Shown: positions 17,640-26,339 of the stretch, one piece after another | Position numbering within the stretch: the first letter of the stretch is position 1 | How the letters are laid out: each line of letters begins with the position of its first letter | Assembly: GCF_003293745.1 (NCBI RefSeq) | Contig: NZ_PTLZ01000003.1 | Location: 245,208 to 309,207 of the forward strand | Direction: 5' to 3' | DNA length: 64,000 bases | Origin: Herminiimonas fonticola | GTDB lineage: Bacteria; Pseudomonadota; Gammaproteobacteria; Burkholderiales; Burkholderiaceae_D | The notes under the pieces: generated by a model | The model's input: the letters and a program-made list of their open reading frames with translations, nothing else | The model's database searches: none | Told to the model about the DNA's origin: nothing | Position numbers and translations under genes: made by a program

Positions 17640-17978
17640 CTACTTGCTGGGTGCCCCAGCCAATACCCAATCAGCCAGAACACGAACGTCGGCATCGCTC
17701 AGGCTGGGCTGGGGCGGCATCGGTACGGAGCCCCATACGCCTGAACTGCCACTCTTTATTTTCTTGGCCAGTCGATCCGGGGCCGCAGCGTCGCCGGCAT
17801 ATTTAGCGGCAACATCCTTGTAAGAAGGCCCCACCATCTTCCGTTCAACTGCATGACATGCCATGCAAGCGCTTCTGTTGGAAAGTGCGATAGCGCGGCT
17901 ATTGTCTTCGGCTGCATGCACGATTGACGTCGCGCCGAGAGATAGAAACAGAAAAATTGCATGCTTCAGATGTGTCAT
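17640..17978 (-). CDS. Class I c-type cytochrome, electron acceptor of the molybdenum hydroxylase
   Basis: The chosen ATG at 17978 gives a 112-residue protein starting MTHLKHAIFLFLSLGATSIVHA, a good signal peptide; an upstream frame extension would spoil it. The mature part has one haem-binding CMACH motif and a methionine ligand region (GSVPMPPQP), ending in a helix ADWVLAGAPSK. It is a periplasmic mono-haem cytochrome of the c551/c552 size class. It starts 10 nt after the xdhC stop, so the two are probably translationally coupled. It probably accepts electrons from the exported IorAB-like enzyme. Confidence 0.88.
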   Translation of the reverse strand: MTHLKHAIFLFLSLGATSIVHAAEDNSRAIALSNRSACMACHAVERKMVGPSYKDVAAKYAGDAAAPDRLAKKIKSGSSGVWGSVPMPPQPSLSDADVRVLADWVLAGAPSK

Positions 17979-17988
17979 GACGGGTCTT

Positions 17989-19020
17989 TCAATTAATTGG
18001 ATAAGACAGCTCTTCTTGCTCCCGCAACGGCATATCGATTGCATCCTTCACGGATGCGATGTTGACTGTATTCGGCAGCACGACACCGTTGCGTACGGCA
18101 GTCAGTTCGGCCAGGATGGAAATCGCGATTTCTGCCGGGGTTTTACTGCCTATGTAGAGGCCGATAGGGCCGTGCAGGCGCTGCAATTGTTCATCGCTGA
18201 GGTCGAATTCTTTAAGCCGCTCGCGGCGGCGCGCATTGTTGATGCGCGAACCGATGGCGCCGACGTAGAATGCATCGGACTTCAAGGCTTCCATCAATGC
18301 CAGATCGTCGAGCTTGGGGTCGTGTGTGAGTGCGACGACTGCAGTGCGGCTATCCATTTTCATGTCGATGACGAGGTCGTCCGGCATCGCGTGGATGACT
18401 TCGACGCCATTCACTTGCCATGCCAGCCGGTATTCTTCGCGCGGATCGCACACGACTACGTGATAATCCAGGCCTGTGGCGATCTGCGCAAGAAATTGCG
18501 ACAGTTGTCCAGCACCGATGATCAGTAAGCGCCAGCGCGGACCGTGGATCGTGCTCAACACGCCGAGTGTCAGATCGAGTGCTGCATCTGCAGTCGCCGG
18601 GCTGAGTCGCACCTCACCGCTGACCAGATCTAGCTGACGCTTGACCAGTTCATGACGCATGACGTGCGTCAGCAATTCCTTGATGCCGCTCTTGCCGGAT
18701 AGCGGTTCAATCGCCAGCTTGATGGTGCCGCCGCAGGGCAGGCCGAAGCGATGTGCCTCGTCGGCGCTGATGCCATAAGTTACCAGTTCAGGCATGGTGC
18801 GCGTAATACCTGCATTGTGGACACGCGCGATCAGATCATCTTCGATGCAACCGCCGGAGACTGAACCGATGACGCGGCCATCATCGCGAATGGCCATCAT
18901 CGCGCCTACCGGACGTGGGCTGGAACCCCAGGTCTGGACGACGGTGACCAGTTCGCAGGCTTGCCCGTCGTCTATCCAGGTGTCGGCGGCTTTGAGTACT
19001 TCAAGATCGATGCTATCCAT
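17989..19020 (-). CDS. xdhC: XdhC/CoxI-family molybdenum cofactor insertion protein
   Basis: The 343-residue protein shows the N-terminal XdhC/CoxI signature GSSPRPVGAMMAI and SVSGGCIEDDL. A C-terminal Rossmann-like domain follows (LLIIGAGQLSQFLAQIA, then VVALTHDPKLDDLAL and FYVGAIGSR). XdhC proteins bind and protect molybdenum cofactor, promote its sulfuration and insert it into xanthine-dehydrogenase-family enzymes in the cytosol. The gene starts 19 nt after the iorB-like stop, behind an AGAGG site. That fits service to that enzyme, which would be loaded before Tat export. Confidence 0.9.
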   Translation of the reverse strand: MDSIDLEVLKAADTWIDDGQACELVTVVQTWGSSPRPVGAMMAIRDDGRVIGSVSGGCIEDDLIARVHNAGITRTMPELVTYGISADEAHRFGLPCGGTIKLAIEPLSGKSGIKELLTHVMRHELVKRQLDLVSGEVRLSPATADAALDLTLGVLSTIHGPRWRLLIIGAGQLSQFLAQIATGLDYHVVVCDPREEYRLAWQVNGVEVIHAMPDDLVIDMKMDSRTAVVALTHDPKLDDLALMEALKSDAFYVGAIGSRINNARRRERLKEFDLSDEQLQRLHGPIGLYIGSKTPAEIAISILAELTAVRNGVVLPNTVNIASVKDAIDMPLREQEELSYPIN

Positions 19021-19039
19021 GATTGCCTCTGTTATCCGA

Positions 19040-21376
19040 TCAAGACGCTTTCAACTGGTTGCGAACCGGCAGATCACGGATGCGTTTGCCGGTTGCAGCA
19101 AAGATTGCATTGCACAAGGCGGGGGCTATCGGTGGCGTAGCCGGTTCGCCGACACCGCCGAGTGGTACATCGAAATCGTGCTTGATAAAATGGACGCGTA
19201 TGTCGCGCGGTGCGTCCATTGAGCGCATGACTTCGTATTCGTGGAAGTTGCCTTGCTCGGCACGGCCATCCTTGAACGTGATTTCACCGCTCATCGCAAG
19301 ACTGAGTCCCATGATGCATGCACCCTCAAGCTGCGAGCGGATGCGATCCGGATTGATCTGCGGCCCGCAATCGACGGCAATGTCAACGCGCGGAATAGAC
19401 AGGTCGCCGTTGTCTGCAACCACCACTTCGATGACGACGGCAACGTAGGTGACGAAGCTATAGCTGACGGCGAGGCCGAGGCCATGTCCTTTCGGCAGTT
19501 TGCGCCCCCATCCGGCCTTGTCGCTCGCAAGCGAAATGGTTTTCCGCATGCGGCCGGTATCGAGCGGGTAGCGCTCGGGTGATTCGCCGTAATTCCATTC
19601 ATCCGACATGGCTTTTGGATTGATCTTGCGTGCAGGTCCGATCAGATCAAGCAGGTAATCGCGATGATCACGTTTTGCCGCAGCCGCCAATTCGGCGACG
19701 AAAGACTGAATCGCAAAGACATGCGGGATGTTGGATACCGAACGAAACCAGCCTATGCGCGTGTGTGCTTCCACCTCAGGTGCTTCCACACGGAAGTTCG
19801 GTATTGCAAAAGGAATATTGACGGCGGACATGCCGAGTTCAAACGGTTGTTCACCCTTGGCACCTTCGCTGAATATCGAAGCGATGGTCGGTGCGGCGGT
19901 GCGATGCAGCCATGCAGTAGGCTTGCCGGCAGCGTCCAGCGCCACTTCCAGCCGCTCGACAGAAACGGTATGGAAATAATCGTTGTGGATATCATCCTCA
20001 CGCGTCCATGTCACCTTGACCGGCACGCCCTTCATCGCTTGTGACAGCAGGGCAGCTTCTGCTGCGAAATCGGGCTTGGACTTGCGGCCAAAGCCGCCAC
20101 CCAGCAGCGTGACATGCACGGTGACATCTTCAGGTTTGAGTTTGAGATGTGCCGACACGATTTCGCGCGTGGCTTGCGGCGCCTGCACACAGGCCCATAC
20201 TTCGCACTTGCCGTTGACGATGTGCGCTGTTGCTGCTGGTGGCTCCATCGTTGCATGGGCGATATGCGGCAGATAGTATTCGGCCTCGATACGCCGCGAT
20301 GATTTGGACAGTACAGTCATCGTGTCACCATTGTTGCGCACCGCCTTCGCCGGTTTGCGTGCGGCTTCCTGCAAGGTCTTTTTATACTCGATCGAGTTGT
20401 AGCTGGTGTGCTTGCCATCGTCCCAGTTGATCTTCAGCGCTTCGCGCCCCTTCATTGCCGCCCAGGTATTCTTTGCAATCACGGCGATGCCACCCAGTGG
20501 GTGGAAGCCGGCAGGTGCAGGACTGCTTTTTAATTCGACCACTTGAATCACACCCGGCACTTTCAATGCAGCTGACGCGTCGAAACTTTTCACTTTGCCG
20601 CCGAGCACCATAGGACGTGCAATGACTGCATACAGCATGCCGGGTAGCCGTGTGTCTATGCCGTATTGCGTATTGCCCGTCACGATATTCTGGAAGTCGA
20701 TCCCGCGTGTGCTTTCCTTGCCTATATAGCGAAACTCGGCTGGTTTTTTAAGTCGCAGTTCCTTGCCCGCAGGCGGCGTGATTTTTGCTGCAGCTTCAGC
20801 AACCGCACCATAGCTGAGGCGACGTCCGGTTTTGGTGTGAACGACTTCGTGATTCTTCGCTCGCACTTCATCCGGCTTTACATTCCATTGCTGCGCCGCC
20901 GCCATCTCCAGCATCTGGCGCGCTGCGGCGCCGACACGGCGCATGGGCTCGAACGAGTGGCGCATGCTGCGCGAGCCATCGGTGTTTTGATTACCGTATT
21001 TTTCTTCGAGGCCGAGTGCCTGTACGACACGTACCTTGCTCCAGTCTGCTTCCAGTTCATCGGCCACGACCATAGGCAAACTGGTACGTACGCCTTGTCC
21101 CATTTCGGACCGATGCGCGACGATGGTTACGATGCCGTCCGCGCCTATTGATACAAAAGCCAGCGTGTCATCGACCAGCCCGCCCGGCATGCCATCGCCA
21201 CCATATTTTTTGATTTCATCGCTGGTGGCGGCGCGCACGATGCCGGCAGCGCCGACGGTCAATGCCAGGCCGGTGAGTGCACCTGCGCCCTTGAGCCAGG
21301 TTCGGCGTGTCATCGATGGTAATAACTGGTCGGCAGGATTGACTTCTTTATCTTCAGGTTGAAATACGGAGCTCAT
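19040..21376 (-). CDS. Molybdopterin-binding large subunit of a Tat-exported aldehyde/isoquinoline oxidoreductase
   Basis: The 778-residue protein carries an N-terminal twin-arginine signal (MTRRTWLKGAGALTGLALTVG). Domains of the xanthine oxidase family follow, including the cofactor loop GGGFGRKSKPDF and the C-terminal GVGEPATPP with the catalytic glutamate. It most resembles IorB of isoquinoline 1-oxidoreductase and membrane- or periplasm-linked aldehyde dehydrogenases. These hydroxylate a heteroaromatic ring or oxidise an aldehyde using water. It starts 3 nt after the small-subunit gene, whose end supplies an AAGGG ribosome site. Together with the [2Fe-2S] subunit and the cytochrome it forms a three-subunit chain to the respiratory system. 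The substrate cannot be told from sequence. Confidence 0.9.
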   Translation of the reverse strand: MSSVFQPEDKEVNPADQLLPSMTRRTWLKGAGALTGLALTVGAAGIVRAATSDEIKKYGGDGMPGGLVDDTLAFVSIGADGIVTIVAHRSEMGQGVRTSLPMVVADELEADWSKVRVVQALGLEEKYGNQNTDGSRSMRHSFEPMRRVGAAARQMLEMAAAQQWNVKPDEVRAKNHEVVHTKTGRRLSYGAVAEAAAKITPPAGKELRLKKPAEFRYIGKESTRGIDFQNIVTGNTQYGIDTRLPGMLYAVIARPMVLGGKVKSFDASAALKVPGVIQVVELKSSPAPAGFHPLGGIAVIAKNTWAAMKGREALKINWDDGKHTSYNSIEYKKTLQEAARKPAKAVRNNGDTMTVLSKSSRRIEAEYYLPHIAHATMEPPAATAHIVNGKCEVWACVQAPQATREIVSAHLKLKPEDVTVHVTLLGGGFGRKSKPDFAAEAALLSQAMKGVPVKVTWTREDDIHNDYFHTVSVERLEVALDAAGKPTAWLHRTAAPTIASIFSEGAKGEQPFELGMSAVNIPFAIPNFRVEAPEVEAHTRIGWFRSVSNIPHVFAIQSFVAELAAAAKRDHRDYLLDLIGPARKINPKAMSDEWNYGESPERYPLDTGRMRKTISLASDKAGWGRKLPKGHGLGLAVSYSFVTYVAVVIEVVVADNGDLSIPRVDIAVDCGPQINPDRIRSQLEGACIMGLSLAMSGEITFKDGRAEQGNFHEYEVMRSMDAPRDIRVHFIKHDFDVPLGGVGEPATPPIAPALCNAIFAATGKRIRDLPVRNQLKAS

Positions 21377-21379
21377 TTT

Positions 21380-21853
21380 TTAACCCTTCTTCGCAGAGGC
21401 TGATTTGACAGATGCTTGTTTGATCGCAGCGCGGATACGCGTGTAAGTACCGCACCGGCAAATATTGCCGCTCATCGCCGAGTCAATTTCTGCATCGGTC
21501 GGATGCGGAGTGGTTTTCAACAACGCCGTGGCGGACATGATTTGTCCCGATTGGCAGTAGCCGCATTGCGGTACGCCGAGATCTGTCCACGCTTGCTGCA
21601 CAGCTTTGCCTACACTATCTTCCGCCATAGCCTCGATGGTGGTAATCCGTTGCCCCACGGCGGCAGAAACCGGCGTAATGCAAGATCGTATGGGCTGGCC
21701 ATCGAGATGCACGGTACATGCGCCGCACAAGGCCATGCCACAGCCGAACTTGGTACCGGTCATCCCCAGGTGGTCACGTAATGCCCACAGCAGGGGAGTA
21801 TCGTCAGACAGGTCGATTTGATGTTGTTTGCCGTTGATATTGAGAGTCGCCAT
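21380..21853 (-). CDS. [2Fe-2S] small subunit of the molybdenum hydroxylase
   Basis: The 157-residue protein has the two-cluster layout of the family. A plant-ferredoxin-type site sits at [16 protein letters not shown] with a later C in IRSC. An all-helical second site sits at CGYCQSGQ and [11 protein letters not shown]. It has no signal peptide and is expected to be co-exported with the Tat-bearing large subunit. It passes electrons from the molybdenum centre to the outer acceptor. It is the first gene of the operon and is divergent from a LysR gene across 171 bp containing a perfect palindrome. Confidence 0.92.
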   Translation of the reverse strand: MATLNINGKQHQIDLSDDTPLLWALRDHLGMTGTKFGCGMALCGACTVHLDGQPIRSCITPVSAAVGQRITTIEAMAEDSVGKAVQQAWTDLGVPQCGYCQSGQIMSATALLKTTPHPTDAEIDSAMSGNICRCGTYTRIRAAIKQASVKSASAKKG

Positions 21854-21954
21854 GATTTTTTAGAAAAGAGTAGGGGATGAAACACGGATTACCAAAATAG
21901 CGTTCTTAGTATCAACAGTCGGAAACCAGCAATAAATGAAAATGTTAAGATTTG

Positions 21955-21977
21955 AGAATTCCAGATTCTGGAATTCT
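21955..21977. promoter_or_regulatory. 23-bp perfect palindrome between the molybdenum hydroxylase operon and LysR gene
   Basis: Arms GAATTCCAGA (21956-21965) and TCTGGAATTC (21967-21976) surround a single T and are extended by one more matching pair at 21955/21977. It lies about 100 bp before the iorA-like start and 48 bp before the LysR start. That is the expected place for the regulator's recognition site. Confidence 0.6.
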
Positions 21978-22024
21978 ATTAAGCATAGCTTGCTGATATA
22001 CAAGGAAGAAAAGGGGAACAAGAC

Positions 22025-22939
22025 GTGCTGAATCGCCTGGAAATGCTTCGCCTTTTTTGCGCTGCAGCGGATGCAAGCAGCTTCAAGGAGGCTGCTGCCC
22101 GCCTCGGAACATCGCCACAAGCGATCACTCGTGCGATCAAGGAGTTGGAAGAGGCAGTTGGCGAAGTACTTTTTCATCGCAATACCCGCGGCATCCAGAT
22201 CACTGAATTTGGCACGCAGTTAGCGGAGCATGCCAGCGAAATGGTGGCAGGTGTCGACAACCTGTTTCACACCACTGATAGCGTGTCCGACAAGGATCTT
22301 GCCGGCTTGGTACGTATTACCGCGCCAAGCATTATTGGGCGACACTATTTATTGAAGTCGCTGCTGCCTTTGATTAACCGCCACCCTGGAATCAGGCTGG
22401 AGCTGGGCGTAACTAATCTGGTAGCTGATGTCGTCGACAAAAAAATAGATATTGGCGTGCGTATTGGTCAGCTAAGGGATAGTCGCTTTGTTGCGCGCTC
22501 GGTAGCAAAAATATCTTTTCATATCGTTGGCACACCTGCGCTTGTGGCTACCAAAGGTAAGCCGAGCACGCCTCATGATTTATTGAAGTTGCCAACCACC
22601 GCGCTAATGGATGGAAATACAGGGCGGATATGGCCCTGGTATTTTGCCGGCAACCACTTGCTGACACCAAGCGCATCGACGTTTGTTACTGATGACCCAG
22701 AAGTGGAGTGTGATGCTGTACTGGCCGGGATCGGTTACGGACAATTATCGAGTCAGCAGGCAGAGCCACATATTCGTTCAGGCCACTTAGTCACAGTACT
22801 GGACGACTATCAGCCTGAGCCATGGGATCTCTACGTGTATCGTCCACAACGTGGACCTGTTCCAGCACGTATCAGGCTAGTCTTTGATCGCATCGTCGAA
22901 ATACTCTCGGACCCTAATACTTTCACAGAAGCACCTTAG
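22025..22939 (+). CDS. LysR-family regulator of the molybdenum hydroxylase operon
   Basis: The GTG start at 22025 gives 304 residues. The helix-turn-helix near the N-terminus reads SFKEAAARLGTSPQAITRAIKELEEAVG, and a LysR effector domain follows. The gene is divergent from the iorA-like gene, and its stop (TAG, 22937-22939) abuts the stop of the convergent mocA with no gap. That arrangement brackets the operon between its regulator and a cofactor-maturation gene. The inducer is probably the enzyme's substrate, by analogy with other divergent LysR pairs. Confidence 0.88.
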   Translation: MLNRLEMLRLFCAAADASSFKEAAARLGTSPQAITRAIKELEEAVGEVLFHRNTRGIQITEFGTQLAEHASEMVAGVDNLFHTTDSVSDKDLAGLVRITAPSIIGRHYLLKSLLPLINRHPGIRLELGVTNLVADVVDKKIDIGVRIGQLRDSRFVARSVAKISFHIVGTPALVATKGKPSTPHDLLKLPTTALMDGNTGRIWPWYFAGNHLLTPSASTFVTDDPEVECDAVLAGIGYGQLSSQQAEPHIRSGHLVTVLDDYQPEPWDLYVYRPQRGPVPARIRLVFDRIVEILSDPNTFTEAP

Positions 22940-23539
22940 CTAGTCTTCGGAGGAAATTAGATCTGCTGAAGTGTCGATGTCGTAGTGGATACCCGGATCA
23001 TTGACCTCGACCTTTGTGACTGGATGAATTTTCAACAAGGCACGTGCGCCCTGATCGCCGCCTAGCTGGAGCAATTCGGCAATGTGCTTCTTGCCAAAAC
23101 CCACCGGATTGCCGCGTTCGCCTTTGTAAAAGGGCGCGACTATATCGGCACCGTTCCTGAGCTGATCTGTCAGTGCTGCAATCGTTGCCGTTTGTATTCC
23201 CGGCATGTCGCCCAGGCCAATAATCCATCCGGCAGCGTGCTGATTTTGCTCTAACGCGCAAACAAGGGATGCGCCCATGCCTTTGTCTGCGTCAGGACAC
23301 ACAACAAGCTTGCAACCCAAACTTGCCAATTCGATGGCGACCGCATCGTCAGCGTTGCGTACAACAGCAGTAACGACTGGCAGCACGGACAGTAATGCGG
23401 TAGCGGCCGCGACGACAACCTTGTCGCCGGCTATGGTCGTTTGCAGCAACTTGTTCTGTACACCTGTCGGATCAAAGCGCACGCCTTTTCCTGCTGCCAA
23501 CAGAATCCCGACAATTTGATCGTGTTGTTGTGGCTGCAT
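22940..23539 (-). CDS. mocA: Molybdenum cofactor cytidylyltransferase (MocA-like)
   Basis: The 199-residue protein has the nucleotidyltransferase start ILLAAGKGVRFDPTG with a following lysine (QNKLL). It also has the LGDMPGI metal/nucleotide motif and the C-terminal DPGIHYDIDTSADL typical of MocA. It transfers CMP to molybdopterin to give molybdopterin cytosine dinucleotide. That is the form of cofactor used by IorB-type and aldehyde-oxidoreductase-type enzymes, so its place beside such an operon makes biochemical sense. It is convergent with the LysR gene and has its own upstream region of about 130 bp. Confidence 0.88.
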   Translation of the reverse strand: MQPQQHDQIVGILLAAGKGVRFDPTGVQNKLLQTTIAGDKVVVAAATALLSVLPVVTAVVRNADDAVAIELASLGCKLVVCPDADKGMGASLVCALEQNQHAAGWIIGLGDMPGIQTATIAALTDQLRNGADIVAPFYKGERGNPVGFGKKHIAELLQLGGDQGARALLKIHPVTKVEVNDPGIHYDIDTSADLISSED

Positions 23540-23669
23540 GAGTGAAGGCTTGTTATAAAAAGTAAGGAAAAATTGATGGCATCAGTGTGAAGCAAGCGTG
23601 CAATCAGGGACATGTTGGCCGCTAATTTTACCTGACACTTATCAGGCGCTCCTCTCTGGCATGCCGCAT

Positions 23670-26339
23670 TCATGACAGATCCTCAGCCGCGATCAGGTCA
23701 AGTAGCGACAGTGGAATTCGCCAGTCAGGTCGATGTGGCAACGGCCACGTACCGAGCGCATCCGGCGCGTTGAAATAAACCATCGCCTTCAACAAGGGCA
23801 GCGTCGACATCGTGTGCCGTAGCGCAATTAATTCATTGCGTTGTTGTTCCGGACTGCCGCTGACACCCAGTTCGGCAACAATCACCGGCAAATTGTAATG
23901 CCGCACGCGACGATATTTTTCCTTCAAGATGTCAGCGGTTGAATGCCGATCACCGGCAGGCCAGACGCCGCATGCGGGACAGTCGAATAAGGACAAGCCG
24001 ACGTAGTCCACATATTTTTGCCCCGGGAAAAATGCCGCTAGCGTCTTGTCGCCGCGCGGCGACCAGACGAACTGCATCTGGCTTGCCGCCCCACGACAAC
24101 GCTTCACAAAGTATCGATACGTACCAATGTAATCGATTGGTTTCGTGGTAGCCCAGGGGTAACGTCCCGTTACTGTTTCCATTTCATGGGCCCAGCGCAC
24201 CAGCACAGGCGCATTCAGCGAACGTATCGACTGGCACGTTGCGTCGATTTCCTGGTTGTAGTCGCCAGTGCGTATGTCTTGCAGCAAGGTCTGACCTGTT
24301 CTCGAAATTTTTGGCCAGGGTTCGATGGTGACCATCAGTTGCCGGTTGCGGCGAACCGCATATTGGTAAGAATCCTGAATCAGCATCGCGGTGGCTGGGT
24401 CAGCCAATCCCACGAAAATGTGTTCGATATTGATAGTGCGTTCATCGTCGGCAAACACATGCTCGGGATCGTAGGCGCCGATGAGAATAGGTGCGGGCGC
24501 TGCGGCCGAGGCGATTGCCGGCATATCGCCGTCACGCCAAAGCAGCGCATTGACACCTTCCACCAGCCGCGCCGAAATCCCGACGCTCAACGCCAGCAAC
24601 GCGGTTAGGAATAACCCTCGCCGCACCAACTGGCCGTCGCCGATGATGAGCCGAAGCAGGGACGCATGCTGTCCACTCTCACGTGCGTGAGCCACAACGA
24701 CCAGCAATGCAATGACCAGATATATCAGTGCATTGAGGATGGATATCACATAGAAACCGCGTGCGTTGCCGGCATCTGTGACGATAAGCAGCGGAACGCT
24801 GCATACCAATGAGATAAACAAGTAAGGAAGCACGACACGTAGCGGTGGCCGCACGTCGATGCCGGCAGTCTTCGGCGTCACACGGAACACAAACTCCCTA
24901 CCGCGTATGCAATCCATGATCGCGGAGCTAATGCCGAGCAGAGACCACGGCCAGCGCGCAAACAAAAAAATGGTGCCTTCCCACGACACAACTTTCGCGT
25001 TGCGGGGCCTGAAACAGCCGGTGCTCTTGACCCAGCGCATGAGCAACAGGATGCTCGCAGTCACCGCACTGACATACGCGAAGTACGAGATATACGAGAC
25101 ATTGGCCCATACCTGGTGCGTGAGCAGTGCGATCACGGGCATTACTACTGTCGCAGCCATCGTCAGCGAGAACAGCGAGTACCAGAGTTGCGCGAACAAG
25201 AATTGTGCTTTCAAGCGCAGCGGCAATGCGCCGAAGTAGCGCGGTGTATATCTGAACAAAAGGATCGCCAGGCTCTTCGACCATTGATATTCCTGCGTGA
25301 CCATGTCGGCAAAGGTGCGCGGGCCTTCGCCATTCGCGATGGCGTCGAGCGCGTGCACTCCCGACCAGCCTTTGGCATTCATCATCAGCGTAGTCGAATG
25401 ATCCTCTGCCAGTTCCGGACCGAGTCCACCGATGTCACATAGCGCAGTTGTGCGCACTGCATAATGCGAGCCTATGCATAGTGGCGCCCACCCTCCATTA
25501 TGTCCAGCCTGCAAAGCGCCATGTAACGCCGCTTCGACATACAGCCGTCCGCGTGCCGACCAGCTCTGCGCAGCATTGCTATCGCAAATACTGGGTGCGG
25601 ATACGTAGCCGACGCGCGGGTCTGCGAATGGCCGCAACATTGCATCGAGGTAGCCATCAGCTGGAACGTGATCGGCATCGAGCTGTGCGACAAAATCATA
25701 GCGCGCATAGCCGTAGTGGTCGTAGAAGTATGCGAGATTGCCTTCCTTGCAACGGGTCCGCCTGGGCCAAGATAGATTGTGATACGCATCTACATTCTGG
25801 CGGGTAGACAGCAACACGCCGTGACGCGCGCACCAGGCAATCGTCTCCGCGGAAGGGGCTTCGTCCGCCAGCCATGTGTCGTGCGGATAGTTCTGTGCAA
25901 GCATTGCCAGCAAGGTGGTACGCACGATAGGAAACGGCTCGGAGGGCGCCTTGGTGACGACCATTGCGACGCGCAGTCCGTCCGGGATCGGACATGCCGG
26001 ATTAGCGATGCTGGCTCGCGAGAAAATCAGTATGAAATAACCGGGAACCACCGTTGCCCAGAACAGGATGGCACAGTTCACGACATACCTGAACGTGTCC
26101 ATATTGTGTTCTGGGCGCAACCACCATAACCAAAATACAATGAGACAGGACAGCCAGCAGCCAGACAGCATCAGGAACACAATCCGCTGCCGGAATGACA
26201 GCAGCGGAATCAGAAAGGGCACGGCGCGTTGCGTCCCTAAGGAGCTCTGTTCCTGACGTTCGTTACGGACACGGAACTCATCACGCGTGCTCGGTGCCAG
26301 TGGTTGCTGCGAACGAAAGTTTTCTATCCGCGCGCTCAT
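23670..26339 (-). CDS. Bifunctional membrane GT2 polysaccharide synthase with C-terminal GH26-like hydrolase domain
   Basis: The start is placed at ATG 26339, which overlaps the ugd stop as ATGA; this gives 889 residues. Two membrane segments (about 50-105) precede a GT2 domain. That domain has the processive-synthase motifs DAD (221-223 in AQLDADH), ED (312-313) and Q-x-x-Q-W (349-353), as in cellulose and related synthases. Several membrane helices follow up to about residue 595. The remaining 270 residues look like a GH26-type glycosidase, with an acid candidate E719 in RWAHEM and a nucleophile candidate E823 in VAELG. This part would face the periplasm if the last helix exits. The domain may trim or release the polymer. 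The polymer is unknown; the operon supplies UDP-glucuronate and UDP-xylose. Confidence 0.85.
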   Translation of the reverse strand: MSARIENFRSQQPLAPSTRDEFRVRNERQEQSSLGTQRAVPFLIPLLSFRQRIVFLMLSGCWLSCLIVFWLWWLRPEHNMDTFRYVVNCAILFWATVVPGYFILIFSRASIANPACPIPDGLRVAMVVTKAPSEPFPIVRTTLLAMLAQNYPHDTWLADEAPSAETIAWCARHGVLLSTRQNVDAYHNLSWPRRTRCKEGNLAYFYDHYGYARYDFVAQLDADHVPADGYLDAMLRPFADPRVGYVSAPSICDSNAAQSWSARGRLYVEAALHGALQAGHNGGWAPLCIGSHYAVRTTALCDIGGLGPELAEDHSTTLMMNAKGWSGVHALDAIANGEGPRTFADMVTQEYQWSKSLAILLFRYTPRYFGALPLRLKAQFLFAQLWYSLFSLTMAATVVMPVIALLTHQVWANVSYISYFAYVSAVTASILLLMRWVKSTGCFRPRNAKVVSWEGTIFLFARWPWSLLGISSAIMDCIRGREFVFRVTPKTAGIDVRPPLRVVLPYLFISLVCSVPLLIVTDAGNARGFYVISILNALIYLVIALLVVVAHARESGQHASLLRLIIGDGQLVRRGLFLTALLALSVGISARLVEGVNALLWRDGDMPAIASAAAPAPILIGAYDPEHVFADDERTINIEHIFVGLADPATAMLIQDSYQYAVRRNRQLMVTIEPWPKISRTGQTLLQDIRTGDYNQEIDATCQSIRSLNAPVLVRWAHEMETVTGRYPWATTKPIDYIGTYRYFVKRCRGAASQMQFVWSPRGDKTLAAFFPGQKYVDYVGLSLFDCPACGVWPAGDRHSTADILKEKYRRVRHYNLPVIVAELGVSGSPEQQRNELIALRHTMSTLPLLKAMVYFNAPDALGTWPLPHRPDWRIPLSLLDLIAAEDLS

